Shown here: in pieces, positions 27,967 to 37,058 of the stretch | Layout: each line of letters begins with the position of its first letter | Numbering within the stretch: the stretch's first letter is position 1 | NCBI GenBank assembly: GCA_964557005.1 | Contig: CAZKYI010000004.1 | Location: 156,734-220,733, forward strand | Reading direction: 5' to 3' | Origin: JBECKS01 sp964557005 | GTDB taxonomy: Bacteria; Pseudomonadota; Gammaproteobacteria; Pseudomonadales; JBECKS01 | DNA: 64,000 nt | The notes under the pieces: generated by a model | What the model was told of the DNA's origin: nothing | The model's input: the letters and a program-made list of their open reading frames with translations, nothing else | The model's database searches: none | Translations under genes and position numbers: made by a program

Positions 27967-28809
27967 ATGAATAAACTATTTGAAAATCATTCACTTCCAC
28001 TCATCGCTGTTTCCATCAGTTTTGTAAGCTGGTTTGGTTTATATTTTGGACTGTATGCCTTGGGCTGGCCAGGCGAACTTCATCCTTGTACTGAAGCACC
28101 CTATTGTTTTTGCGAAATCGTTAGTTTCGGAAAACTGGCAGCACAACCTGCCAACACATGGTCCGATTTGGGTTTTGTATGTGTCGCAATTTTTATTGCC
28201 TTTCATGGCAGTAAAATTTTAAAAAAATCCGGCGGTGTTGGGAAAGCCTATGCACAAAGCCCTTACCTCATCGCACTCTACAGTGCAGGGGTATTGTACA
28301 TGGGGCCGGGCAGTATGTTTTTTCATGGTGCCATGACTCAATGGGGAGGCTGGCTCGATGTCATTTCCATGTATGTATTTGTGTTATTTGTGATCAGTTA
28401 TCTGGTTTATCGAAGCTGGAATTTAAGTTTAAAGCAATTTAATTATATCTATGGCTTGAGCTTAACCCTTGCTGTTTTGCTTGCGATATTTGCTCATGAG
28501 TGGAGTGCCAGAATTTTTCCGCTGGTTGCTGCGGTTTTAATTGGCCTTGCTCTGTTACAAATTATTCCTGCGCATAAACTTGCTTTGGGCAGAAAACTGG
28601 ACTTGAACATGAAACACCGCTGGCTGGTGGCTGCGCTCGGTTTTTTTATTACCGCTATAACAATATGGACTTTGTCGGATACAGGAAGACCGTTTTGTGT
28701 TCCCGACTCTTTGTTACAAGGTCATGCAGCCTGGCATTTGCTTAGCGCATGTATGACTTTGTGCATTCATTTTTATTTTGTGAGCGAACAGGCACAGGAA
28801 GCCAATTAA
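27967..28809 (+). CDS. Alkaline ceramidase family (CREST) membrane hydrolase
   Basis: 280 residues, about seven hydrophobic segments. Ser116 and His120 in GSMFFHG, Asp131 in GGWLDVISMY and the His253-x-x-x-His257 pair in HAAWHLLSA reproduce the zinc-site residues and spacings known for human ACER3 (Ser77, His81, Asp92, His217, His221). The N-terminal CTEAPYCFCE and NTWSDL resemble the calcium-site region of that family. The expected reaction is hydrolysis of the amide bond of ceramide or a related N-acyl lipid. It is the third gene of the transferase-sulfotransferase-ceramidase set and converges with rraA. Confidence 0.85.
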   Translation: MNKLFENHSLPLIAVSISFVSWFGLYFGLYALGWPGELHPCTEAPYCFCEIVSFGKLAAQPANTWSDLGFVCVAIFIAFHGSKILKKSGGVGKAYAQSPYLIALYSAGVLYMGPGSMFFHGAMTQWGGWLDVISMYVFVLFVISYLVYRSWNLSLKQFNYIYGLSLTLAVLLAIFAHEWSARIFPLVAAVLIGLALLQIIPAHKLALGRKLDLNMKHRWLVAALGFFITAITIWTLSDTGRPFCVPDSLLQGHAAWHLLSACMTLCIHFYFVSEQAQEAN

Positions 28810-28828
28810 CCATACGATTAACAGCGTT

Positions 28829-29314
28829 TTAGGTGAGAGTCAGTTTTTGATTGGAAACGATAACGCCATTGTTATCAGCATAAATATATTCGCCCGCCTT
28901 GAAGGTAACACCACCAAAAGTGATGTCGATATTTAAATCCCCTCGCCCTTGACGCACACTTTTCAAGGGAATACTGGCCAACGCCTGTACACCCAGATTC
29001 AATGCTGCCAAAGCATCAACATCTCTTACACAACCATAGATAACAATACCTTCCCAGTGATTTTTAACTGCGCTTTCAGCAATCATATCACCCAACAAGG
29101 CGCATCTCAGAGAGCCTCCACCATCAACCACCAACACCTTGCCCGTTCCATCAAGCCCCGCATGCTCCTTGATGAGAGAGTTATCTTCAAAGCATTTCAC
29201 AGTCACAATTTCACCGCAAAACGTATGTTTGCCACCGAAATTTTTAAGCATAGGTGCAAGTACGCGCACATGTTGCGGATATTCATCACATAAATCAGGC
29301 GTTATAAAATTCAT
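28829..29314 (-). CDS. rraA: RraA family protein (RNase E regulator type)
   Basis: 161 residues, complete RraA length. VVDGGGSLRCALLGD (about 64-78) and YGCVRDVDAL (about 93-102) are the conserved glycine-rich and Arg-Asp loops of the RraA fold. RraA trimers bind RNase E and damp RNA decay; some relatives are 4-hydroxy-4-methyl-2-oxoglutarate aldolases, which sequence alone does not exclude. AAGGAA lies upstream of the ATG. It follows the NAD-binding protein gene by two bases, last in the moxR operon. Confidence 0.9.
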   Translation of the reverse strand: MNFITPDLCDEYPQHVRVLAPMLKNFGGKHTFCGEIVTVKCFEDNSLIKEHAGLDGTGKVLVVDGGGSLRCALLGDMIAESAVKNHWEGIVIYGCVRDVDALAALNLGVQALASIPLKSVRQGRGDLNIDITFGGVTFKAGEYIYADNNGVIVSNQKLTLT

Positions 29315-29316
29315 AG

Positions 29317-29997
29317 CTATTCCTTTTCACTCAATTCACAGATTTGTCGGTAATGATAAAACGTTACTGCTGTAGTAGCTCTGAAACGGGAAGGTTCCAA
29401 GGCTAAATGTGCCATTGCCCTGCCCACCGTTTTTCCTTCTATTGCCTTGTAGGCACTCATGCGTTCTGGTAACAGCGCATTCATTAAAGCAGAAGTTTTT
29501 GCAGCAAGTGATTCACCTGCGCGAAATTCATTTCGCTCACCCAGCAAAAGGGAAGGCTGAAAAATTGAAAGTCGTTCAAATGCCAAAGCTTTCAATTCAT
29601 TCTGGAGCTGGCCTTTAATTTTGGAATAATAGGCGAAGGATTTTGCATTGGAATTAATCGCAGTCACAATCAAGAAATGTTTCACGCCTGCTTTTTTTGC
29701 AAGCTGTGCGCTTGCAAGACAATAGTCGTAATCAACTTTTCTGAACGCCGCAATCGAGCCTGCCTGTTTGAGCGTAGTACCGAGACAACAAATCACCGCA
29801 TCAACTGAAAAAAGTGTCTGGCAAGATTCCATTTCATCAAAATCAATACAATGAAGCACAAGCTTGTCAGATTTTATGGCTAGATTTTTTCTTGCAAGCA
29901 CATGAACATGATCAAGATGCCTGTTTTCGAGCAAGGCATTCAGACAATGCCCACCCACCAAACCTGTTGCACCCAATAACAAAACTTTTTTTGGCAT
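29317..29997 (-). CDS. NAD(P)-binding atypical short-chain dehydrogenase (TIP30-like)
   Basis: 226 residues. LLLGATGLVGGHCLNALL is the GxxGxxG NAD(P)-binding turn (about 6-23), CCLGTTLKQAGS follows, and YYSKIKGQLQNEL carries an atypical YxxxK. This is the pattern of HTATIP2/TIP30-like and UPF0059-type Rossmann proteins, whose substrates are mostly unknown. One base separates it from the VWA gene and two from rraA, so it is firmly within the operon. Confidence 0.8.
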   Translation of the reverse strand: MPKKVLLLGATGLVGGHCLNALLENRHLDHVHVLARKNLAIKSDKLVLHCIDFDEMESCQTLFSVDAVICCLGTTLKQAGSIAAFRKVDYDYCLASAQLAKKAGVKHFLIVTAINSNAKSFAYYSKIKGQLQNELKALAFERLSIFQPSLLLGERNEFRAGESLAAKTSALMNALLPERMSAYKAIEGKTVGRAMAHLALEPSRFRATTAVTFYHYRQICELSEKE

Positions 29998-29998
29998 G

Positions 29999-31174
29999 TT
30001 AGCGACTGAGATATTTCATGGATTCCTCTATACCCTTCATGGTTAAGGGATACATACGCCCCTTGACCAAGGCCTGAGTCATCTTGACTGTATTGGTGTG
30101 GTCCCACGCTCTTTCTGGCTCAGGATTTAACCAAACCAGCTTGTCGAAGTAATCTGAAATGCGCATCATCCAGGTTGCGCCAGACTCTTCGTTATAATAT
30201 TCAATGCAGCCGCCTTCGGAATGGATTTCATAAGGTGACATCATCGCATCACCGACAAATACCACGCGATAATCCTTGCTAAAAGTATTCAGAATATCCC
30301 AGGTTGCAGTGCGTTCTGCCCAACGGCGTTTGTTGGATTTCCAAACTGAATCGTAAATAAAATTATGAAAATAAAACATTTCCATATTTTTGAATTCGGT
30401 TCTTGCCGCAGAAAACAGTTCTTCACACACGCGGATATGTGGGTCCATCGAACCACCCACATCGAAAAACAGCAGCACCTTGACACGATTTCTACGTTCA
30501 GGCTGCATGCGAATATCAAGATAACCGCCCTTTCGTGCTGTTGCGCGAATGGTATCGTCCAGATTCAATTCTTCTTCAGCGCCAGTTCTTGCCAAACGAC
30601 GCAACCTGCGCAAGGCTACCTTGATATTGCGCGTACCCAGTTCAACATTATCATCAAGGTCTTTATAAGATCGCTTGTGCCACATTTTTGCGGCATTTTG
30701 CTTGTCTTTATTGCCCTTAACATTGAAGCCCGAAGGATTATGACCGGCTTTCCCCAGTGGCGATTTTCCATCAGTACCGATGTTTTTAGTGCCACCTTCA
30801 TGACGTTCTTCCTGATTTTTCAGACGGTCTTGCATCGCTTGCATGAGTTTGTCGATACCACCCAACTCCTCAATACGCGCCAACTCTTCTGCAGAAAAAT
30901 TATTTTTAAGTTGTTCTCGCAGCCATTCTTCAGGAATTTCCTTTTCGAGCAGAGCTTCAAGTAAAGGCAGCCCATCAAAATAGGCGGCAAAAGCACGATC
31001 AAATTTATCGAAATGCTTTTCATCTTTTACCAGAATGGTACGGCTGAGCATATAAAAATCATCCATGCTGGCATATGCCAGACGATGATTCAGAGCATTG
31101 AGCAAGTCCAGCAACTCTCGAATAGTGACTGGAATTTTTGCCTGCTTGAGCGCGAAGAAAAATTTAATCAACAT
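29999..31174 (-). CDS. VWA domain protein, CoxE-like
   Basis: 391 residues. A helical N-terminal region (about 1-130), a charged linker, and a C-terminal von Willebrand A domain with the metal-site motif DVGGSM (about residue 237, in place of DxSxS). These proteins pair with MoxR ATPases as metal-dependent chaperones, best known for maturing carbon-monoxide dehydrogenase and similar enzymes. The partner MoxR gene lies 22 bases upstream. The client is not in view; no molybdenum enzyme gene occurs in the window. Confidence 0.87.
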   Translation of the reverse strand: MLIKFFFALKQAKIPVTIRELLDLLNALNHRLAYASMDDFYMLSRTILVKDEKHFDKFDRAFAAYFDGLPLLEALLEKEIPEEWLREQLKNNFSAEELARIEELGGIDKLMQAMQDRLKNQEERHEGGTKNIGTDGKSPLGKAGHNPSGFNVKGNKDKQNAAKMWHKRSYKDLDDNVELGTRNIKVALRRLRRLARTGAEEELNLDDTIRATARKGGYLDIRMQPERRNRVKVLLFFDVGGSMDPHIRVCEELFSAARTEFKNMEMFYFHNFIYDSVWKSNKRRWAERTATWDILNTFSKDYRVVFVGDAMMSPYEIHSEGGCIEYYNEESGATWMMRISDYFDKLVWLNPEPERAWDHTNTVKMTQALVKGRMYPLTMKGIEESMKYLSR

Positions 31175-31196
31175 GAACAGAAGCTCTCTTTGAAAA

Positions 31197-32048
31197 CTAC
31201 AACCCTCGCCTGTTCATAAACGCCAAACGCTCAAGTAATTGAACATCCTGTTCATTTTTCAGCAGCGCACCATATAAAGGTGGAATGGCAGATTTGGTAT
31301 CACGATTTCTCAAAATATCTTCAGGAATATCATCAGCCAGCAACAGTTTTAACCAGTCAATCAACTCGGATGTAGACGGTTTCTTTTTCAAGCCAGGGAT
31401 TGACCGAACATCAAAAAAGATTTCCATTGCGTCCCTGAGCAAGTCCTGTTTGATTTTGGGATGATGAACTTCAACAATGTCTTTCATCGTACTTTCATCT
31501 GGAAATGAAATGTAATGAAAGAAACATCTACGCAAAAACGCATCAGGTAATTCTTTTTCATTGTTACTGGTGATAATAATGATGGGGCGTTTCTTTGCGA
31601 CAATACGCTCCTGGGTTTCGTAAACATAAAATTCCATCTTGTCCAGTTCAAGCAAGAGGTCGTTTGGAAATTCAATATCGGCTTTATCTATTTCATCAAT
31701 CAGCAATACGATTTGTTCCCCACTCTCAAAGGCTTCCCACAGTTTTCCTTTCTTGATGTAATTACTGATGTTGTGAACCTTGTCATCACCTAGCTGGGAG
31801 TCTCTTAATCGCGACACTGCATCATATTCATACAAGCCTTGAGCAGCCTTGGTGGTGGATTTGATATGCCATTGAATCAACCTTAAACCCAGCGCCTCTG
31901 AAACCTGCTCAGCCAACATGGTTTTACCAGTACCTGGTTCACCTTTAATCAGCAAAGGTTTTTCAAGTGTAATGGCTGCATTCACGGCCATTTTCAGTTC
32001 AGTGGTTGCAATATATTTTTCAGTGCCTTCAAACTGCATAACATTCAC
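31197..32048 (-). CDS. MoxR-family AAA ATPase
   Basis: 283 residues. Walker A GEPGTGKTML (about 37-46), Walker B LLIDEIDKAD (about 115-124), sensor 1 IIITSNNEKELPDAF and the arginine-finger region FLRRCFFHYI. The full MoxR core is present. It acts with the VWA protein encoded next in assembling metal-containing or multi-subunit enzymes. First gene of the moxR-vwa-NAD-binding-rraA operon. A 150-base spacer separates it from the FG-GAP gene terminator. Confidence 0.92.
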   Translation of the reverse strand: MNVMQFEGTEKYIATTELKMAVNAAITLEKPLLIKGEPGTGKTMLAEQVSEALGLRLIQWHIKSTTKAAQGLYEYDAVSRLRDSQLGDDKVHNISNYIKKGKLWEAFESGEQIVLLIDEIDKADIEFPNDLLLELDKMEFYVYETQERIVAKKRPIIIITSNNEKELPDAFLRRCFFHYISFPDESTMKDIVEVHHPKIKQDLLRDAMEIFFDVRSIPGLKKKPSTSELIDWLKLLLADDIPEDILRNRDTKSAIPPLYGALLKNEQDVQLLERLAFMNRRGL

Positions 32049-32162
32049 CTTGAGTAATCGAAAAAATCGGGTATTAACCTGATGAGAAGTGTAAATTGCG
32101 CAGCTATGCTAACAATACGATTGCTTATCTTCAAACGGCTGTTTGACTATTTGTCAGATAAA

Positions 32163-32188
32163 AAAAAGCCCTGCAAGCAGGGCTTTTT
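32163..32188 (-). terminator. Rho-independent terminator after the FG-GAP gene
   Basis: On the minus strand GAAAAAGCCCTGC pairs with GCAGGGCTTTTTTTT. The plus-strand stem arms are 32163-32174 and 32177-32188, a perfect 12-base stem with a long T-run. It begins 12 bases after the stop of the minus-strand gene at 32201. Confidence 0.9.
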
Positions 32189-32200
32189 CATTCAATCCTG

Positions 32201-35200
32201 TTAGCGATATTTTCTTCTGAAGAATGCTACAAGCAGACCAAGTATGCCGAGATAGTACCAGGCACCAAACAATTCTGTTTCGCCTTTTACTACACCAGCA
32301 GTACTACGATTCTGTTGAGAACCTACCCAGCCATAACCTTCCTGATTTAACCTGAATCCTTCACTTTTCACTGTAAACGAAGTTGTATAATCGCCCACTG
32401 TAATCTGTGCTGTATGAACACCTTGATAAACCGAAGACGAAAGTACACTCAGTTGTAAAGTTTGACCATTGCTGATAAACCCGGGAGCAGAAGTAAATGC
32501 ACCACCATCAATGCTGTAACGCACTGGTATCAAAAGAGAGCTGATCGACACAGGCGAAGGAGCTGTAATTCCACCGATTGTAATCACATTAGATTCAGCC
32601 CAGGATTCCAGAGGCCAATCTTGTTGATTTGCAAATATAAATGGATCGGGATAAATATCATCGGAAGTGGTTACTGTGAAAGTGTCCGAAAGATCACCAA
32701 CAGTCAAAGTTACATGAGTTGAGGTTAGAAAATCATTAGAAGCCAACACCCTCACTTGTACACGGTCATAAGGTTTTACGGTTGTTGGTAGTACTCTCCA
32801 AGATCCCTGATTAATTCTGAATTCTCCTCCACTAACACTCACTGGCACAGGAGTCTGAATTCCGTGTATTAATACATAATCGGATGCTACAGATGTACCT
32901 GGTTTTACACCATTTACGTCCTTGAACGAGAACGGACTGGCAATGTTGTCCAGCTCCGTCGTTACCGTGAACGTCGTGCTGTAATCCCCAACCCGTAACA
33001 CCGCACTCTTGCCAGTATTGAATTTCGAGGACGACAGTACCTGCACTTGCACCTCATCACCGTTAGTGACAGTACCCGCCACACTGGTAAACGCACCACC
33101 GTTAATACTGTACTCACCACCTTTCACACTGATGACCGCAGGTACACCCAATCCCCCTATCGTCACAACATCAGAGTCAGTCCAGCTCGAACGACTAACA
33201 TTGGTAACCGGCGCAAAATCAAAGACGTTCGGATCAATATCCTCCTTCGTGGTCACCTCAAAACTGCCCACTACACCACCGATATCCAGTATCACTGTCT
33301 CGGTCGTCGCATAATCCACCGATGAAACCGTACGCACCTGCACCCGATTCAGATTGCTTACCGTGCCCGCTGCACTGGTGAACGCACCACCGTTAATACT
33401 GTATTCACCACCCACAATGCTGATGGGCACCGCAATACCCAAACCTTGTACCACCGTCATGTTCGATGTCACTGTGCTGTTCAACGCTACATTATTCGCA
33501 TCCTTGAACGAGAACGGACTGGCAATGTTATCCAGCTCCGTCGTTACCGTGAACGTCGTGCTGTAATCCCCAACCCGCAATACCGCACTCTTGTCTGTGT
33601 TGAATTTCGAGGACGACAGTACCTGCACTTGCACCTCATCACCGTTAGTGACAGNNNNNNNNNNNNNNNNNNNNNNNNNNNNNNNNNNNNNNNNNNNNNN
33701 NNNNNNNNNNNNNNNNNNNNNNNNNNNNNNNNNNNNNNNNNNNNNNNNNNNNNNTCACCACCCACAATGCTGATGGGCACCGCAATACCCAAACCTTGTA
33801 CCACCGTCAACCCTGAAGTAATCAACGTTAAGGGCTCCACGCCATTTTGAGCAGAAAAAGAAAATGGATTTGGTTCAGTATCTGGCAGAGTGGTACTGGT
33901 GAAGGTGTCAGTGACTCCACCAACAGTAAGCACCGTATTAATACTAGTAAAATATTTAGAGGAAGAATTATGGCGTACTCTAATGGAGTCTCCGCTATAA
34001 ACCACACTTGGGGCGCTGGTGAAAACACCACTGTTATTAACATCATAGGTACCACCACTAACTGAAATCGGTACTCCTACATCAATACCTGAAATAACAA
34101 TCGGTGCAGAAGTCATGGTGCTGGAACGTGCCACATCACTTTGATCAGTAAAGAAAAAAGCATTAGGAGTAACGTCAGTAGTATTCAGATAAACCGAAAG
34201 CGGCTCTCCAATGTGATAAACAACAACATCCAGCCGACCATCATTATTGACATCAAGACTAATCACTCCAGCAGGCATGTTGTCGGTAGGAAAAATTTCT
34301 CTGACTGCAAAAGTGCCATCACCATTGTTCAGCAAAATGGACAGGCTATTGTCCACTGCATCCACTACCAGTAAATCCAGACCATGAACACCGTCAATAT
34401 CGGCCACCGCCAAACCCACCGGACTATTACCTACTGAATAATTCACAGGAGCAGCAAAAGTACCGTTGCCGTTGTTCAGCATCACTGAAACCATGTTGTT
34501 ATTCGGGGAAATAAAAACAATGTCACTGCTGCTGTTGCCATCAATATTACCAAGCTGCAAGGCAGCTACAGGCAACTGGGCAGCAGCCAGAGCGTAATCG
34601 GTTCCTGGCGTAGCAAGCACACCATTACCGTTGTTCTGTAAAACCAGCAACTGATCGGGTGTATCCGTTGCGGTAATCACCTCTCTGGCACTGTTACCCA
34701 ACAGATTGTGCAAGACAAGCGCATTACCCGCCACATTACCCACGTTATATGTAACTGCTGCTGCAAAGGTACCGTCGCCGTTATTCAACAGAACATAAAG
34801 TGCATCACCCGTTACCACAATATCAGGCCAGTTATCACGATTGACATCAGCACAAGCAATATACAAAGGATTACTTCCCGCTGGATAGCTTGCTGCTGCA
34901 AATGACAAAGAGCCATCATTCAAATAAATAACTACTTCGTTATTGGCGGTATCGGTGACAGCAATATCCGAACCGTTGGCATTATCGAAGTCAGCAACAC
35001 AACCATGCGAAGGGTTATCACCCGTGACAGCTACCGTAATCGGTGCCTCAAAATCACCCGCACCATCACTCAGAAAAATTTCAATATTGGAAGAACCATT
35101 TCCGAATACCACCAAATCGAGGCTATCAAGACCATCCATATCAGCAGCAATAATTTCTCCGCTACCATTTGCTGTCGTTGGTAAAGTTGAAGTGGAAAAA

Positions 35201-35334
35201 TTTAATCCGGCATGAAGATGAGAGGTCGTCGTTAGCAGCAAAGTAGCAAATAGAATAAGCAAGCAGCTTTTTTGTTTGCCCAAGCTATGCACAAACCGAA
35301 AGCATGCTCCCCGAGTACTGAGTGAAATGGTCAA
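32201..35334 (-). CDS. Secreted FG-GAP/VCBS protein with tandem 97-residue repeats (contains assembly gap)
   Basis: One gene interrupted by 100 Ns. It starts at a TTG (35334) with GGGGAG 6 bases upstream. A signal peptide ending near SHLHA is followed by about seven FG-GAP/VCBS repeats (NNGDGTFA, DVNRDNWPDIVV; about residues 50-360) likely forming a calcium-binding propeller. Then come beta-rich repeats of 97 residues (GGEYSINGGAFTSAAGTV, then TTETVILDIGG). The C-terminus has a hydrophobic helix plus basic tail (LGILGLLVAFFRRKYR), the form of a surface sorting signal, though no named class matches. Probable role: cell-surface or secreted adhesion. Frames before and after the Ns differ, but a 41-base gap would rejoin them. 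Confidence 0.82.
32921..33654 (-). repeat. Near-identical 291-bp coding repeats
   Basis: GTTAATACTG occurs at 33101 and again at 33392, and CTTGAACGAG at 32921 and 33503, offsets of 291 and 582 bases (97 and 194 codons). Long stretches, such as 32921-33072 against 33503-33654, are nearly identical at DNA level, more so than the outer repeats of the same gene. This explains why the assembler broke here. Confidence 0.9.
33655..33754. other. Assembly gap of 100 N
   Basis: Exactly 100 unknown bases, the usual scaffold placeholder. It lies inside the 291-bp repeats of the FG-GAP gene. By homology with 33073-33113 the missing piece would be 41 bases, or 41 plus whole 291-base units. Confidence 0.97.
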
Positions 35335-35442
35335 AATAGACTCCCCAAGTAGTTTTTTTGTTCTTACTTTTTTATAGCTATGGAGTTTTTCAAGGCGAAT
35401 TGCTGCGCCTGTAACATGTTGATAATAAAAGACCCGCTCTGC

Positions 35443-37044
35443 CTAGGCAATAGCGATATCCGGACGATACTGCTTCAAATATGTAGACAAATTCACGCCT
35501 TGCATTTCAAGCGCCTGCACACGATACAAATAGGCAGCACCTTGAAGAATATGCCCTGCCACCTGAACAGCATCCCGATTTCGATAATCTTCCAAACTCG
35601 TACCCTTCACCCAGGCGTTAAACGCACCCAGGGAAGGCCCAGCCCAAATCTGGTAATCCATTTCCCGTCCTGGTTCACCGATATTGGACCAGCGCGAGGA
35701 AAGCCCAAGATACCAGCGAAAAATCAGTGCCATCTTGCGTTTGGGATTATCTTGCGCTTTTTGAATGACGGAAGGATCGCGCTCATTAAAGAACGTAATC
35801 GTGCCTTGCCAGACATCCTCCAAAGATTGCCTGAATATCTGCTTCTCGATTTTGGTTCGCTCTTCCGCAGGAATTTCTTCAACAGAGTTATACGCCATAT
35901 ACAGCTCATAGAGTTTTTGAGCACGCATGGCAAACAGTGTACCGCGTTTAAGTACCTGTAATTTCACGCCCATTTCGAACATATCGGCTGCTGGTGCCAT
36001 AATCACATCCGCCATATCTGCTTCTGCCAATACCTTGCGCGTATGTTCGGAAGCACCCGCCTGAACGCAAGCCTGATTCACCGAACCCGTAACCACATAG
36101 GCCGCACCCATCATAAATGCACCCAAAGCCGCATGAGGCGTACCAATTCCACCACCCGCGCCCACACGAATCGCTTCCGGATATTGATACTTTTCCTGAA
36201 TCTGATCACGCAAGGCAATAATCGAAGGCAGTACACTCACCAGCGGGCGATTATCGGTATGCCCGCCTGAATCCGCTTCTACCGTAATGTCATCAGCCAT
36301 AGGCACCAGTTTTGCCAATTCCACCTGCTCTGCGGTGATGTCCCCCTGAGCAAGCAGCTTTTCAAGCAGTTTCGCAGGTGCTGGCTCCATAAAACGGGTA
36401 GCCACTTCCATGCGGCTCACCTTGCCAATCACCTTATGCGCCCTATGAATACTGCCATCGGCATTACGCGACAACCCTGAAACACGGTAGCGCACAATTT
36501 GGTCAGTCAAAGCCATATAGGCGGAAGCCTCTACCGTTTTCACACCATATTGCAGGAACAAATCAACATTGCCTTTTTCCAAAGCTGGCTCATTGGGGCT
36601 ATGAATCAGATTCACCGCATAAGGGCCATTGGGTAGCTCGGCCTGAATACGTTTGATGGCCTGCTCTACACGGCTTTTGACCAGACCTGCTGCGCCAAAT
36701 GAACACAAATACCCTGCTTTACCCAAGGCAATCACCAGTTCTTCAGAGGCGATGCCATTCGCCATCGCACCTGCGTAATAGGCATAAGGTGTGCCGTGCG
36801 CCTGTTTAAACGCATCATCACCCAAGGCACTGACAGGAAAAGCCTCAACCGCTGCAATCACTGCCTCACCTTGCTCGGCCAATGTGTGCGTCGCTGCAAG
36901 TTGCTCACCAAAAAAATACAAAGGCTTGTCCAGCACCAAAAGTGCGGCTTTTAAATCCTGCTCACTTTGAATAGCAGAAACACTGCTGGCCCTGGCTGGC
37001 AGGCTTAACGAAGAGGGTTTGGCACGAAAAGAAATGACAGACAT
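35443..37044 (-). CDS. pfaD: PUFA synthase trans-acting enoyl reductase PfaD
   Basis: 533 residues. FMN-dependent enoyl reductase of the nitronate-monooxygenase fold, acting in trans on the polyunsaturated acyl chain made by PfaA-C. The PfaD-specific N-terminal part is followed by the TIM barrel: SFGAAGLVKSRVEQAI, YAVNLIHSPNEPALE, VEADSGGHTDNRPL, and RVGAGGGIGTPHAALGAF, the FMN phosphate loop. Length and motifs match PfaD of Shewanella and Photobacterium. AGGAA precedes the ATG. Last gene of the pfa operon, 14 bases after pfaC. Confidence 0.95.
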   Translation of the reverse strand: MSVISFRAKPSSLSLPARASSVSAIQSEQDLKAALLVLDKPLYFFGEQLAATHTLAEQGEAVIAAVEAFPVSALGDDAFKQAHGTPYAYYAGAMANGIASEELVIALGKAGYLCSFGAAGLVKSRVEQAIKRIQAELPNGPYAVNLIHSPNEPALEKGNVDLFLQYGVKTVEASAYMALTDQIVRYRVSGLSRNADGSIHRAHKVIGKVSRMEVATRFMEPAPAKLLEKLLAQGDITAEQVELAKLVPMADDITVEADSGGHTDNRPLVSVLPSIIALRDQIQEKYQYPEAIRVGAGGGIGTPHAALGAFMMGAAYVVTGSVNQACVQAGASEHTRKVLAEADMADVIMAPAADMFEMGVKLQVLKRGTLFAMRAQKLYELYMAYNSVEEIPAEERTKIEKQIFRQSLEDVWQGTITFFNERDPSVIQKAQDNPKRKMALIFRWYLGLSSRWSNIGEPGREMDYQIWAGPSLGAFNAWVKGTSLEDYRNRDAVQVAGHILQGAAYLYRVQALEMQGVNLSTYLKQYRPDIAIA

Positions 37045-37058
37045 GAATAATTCCTGTT

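Noticed and set aside
33544..33634. Two overlapping genes or a frameshift in the FG-GAP region
   Set aside because: The overlap is produced by the 100-N placeholder; a 41-base gap restores a single frame.
32921..33654. Regular repeats suggesting a CRISPR array
   Set aside because: The 291-bp units are in-frame coding repeats with no unique spacers.
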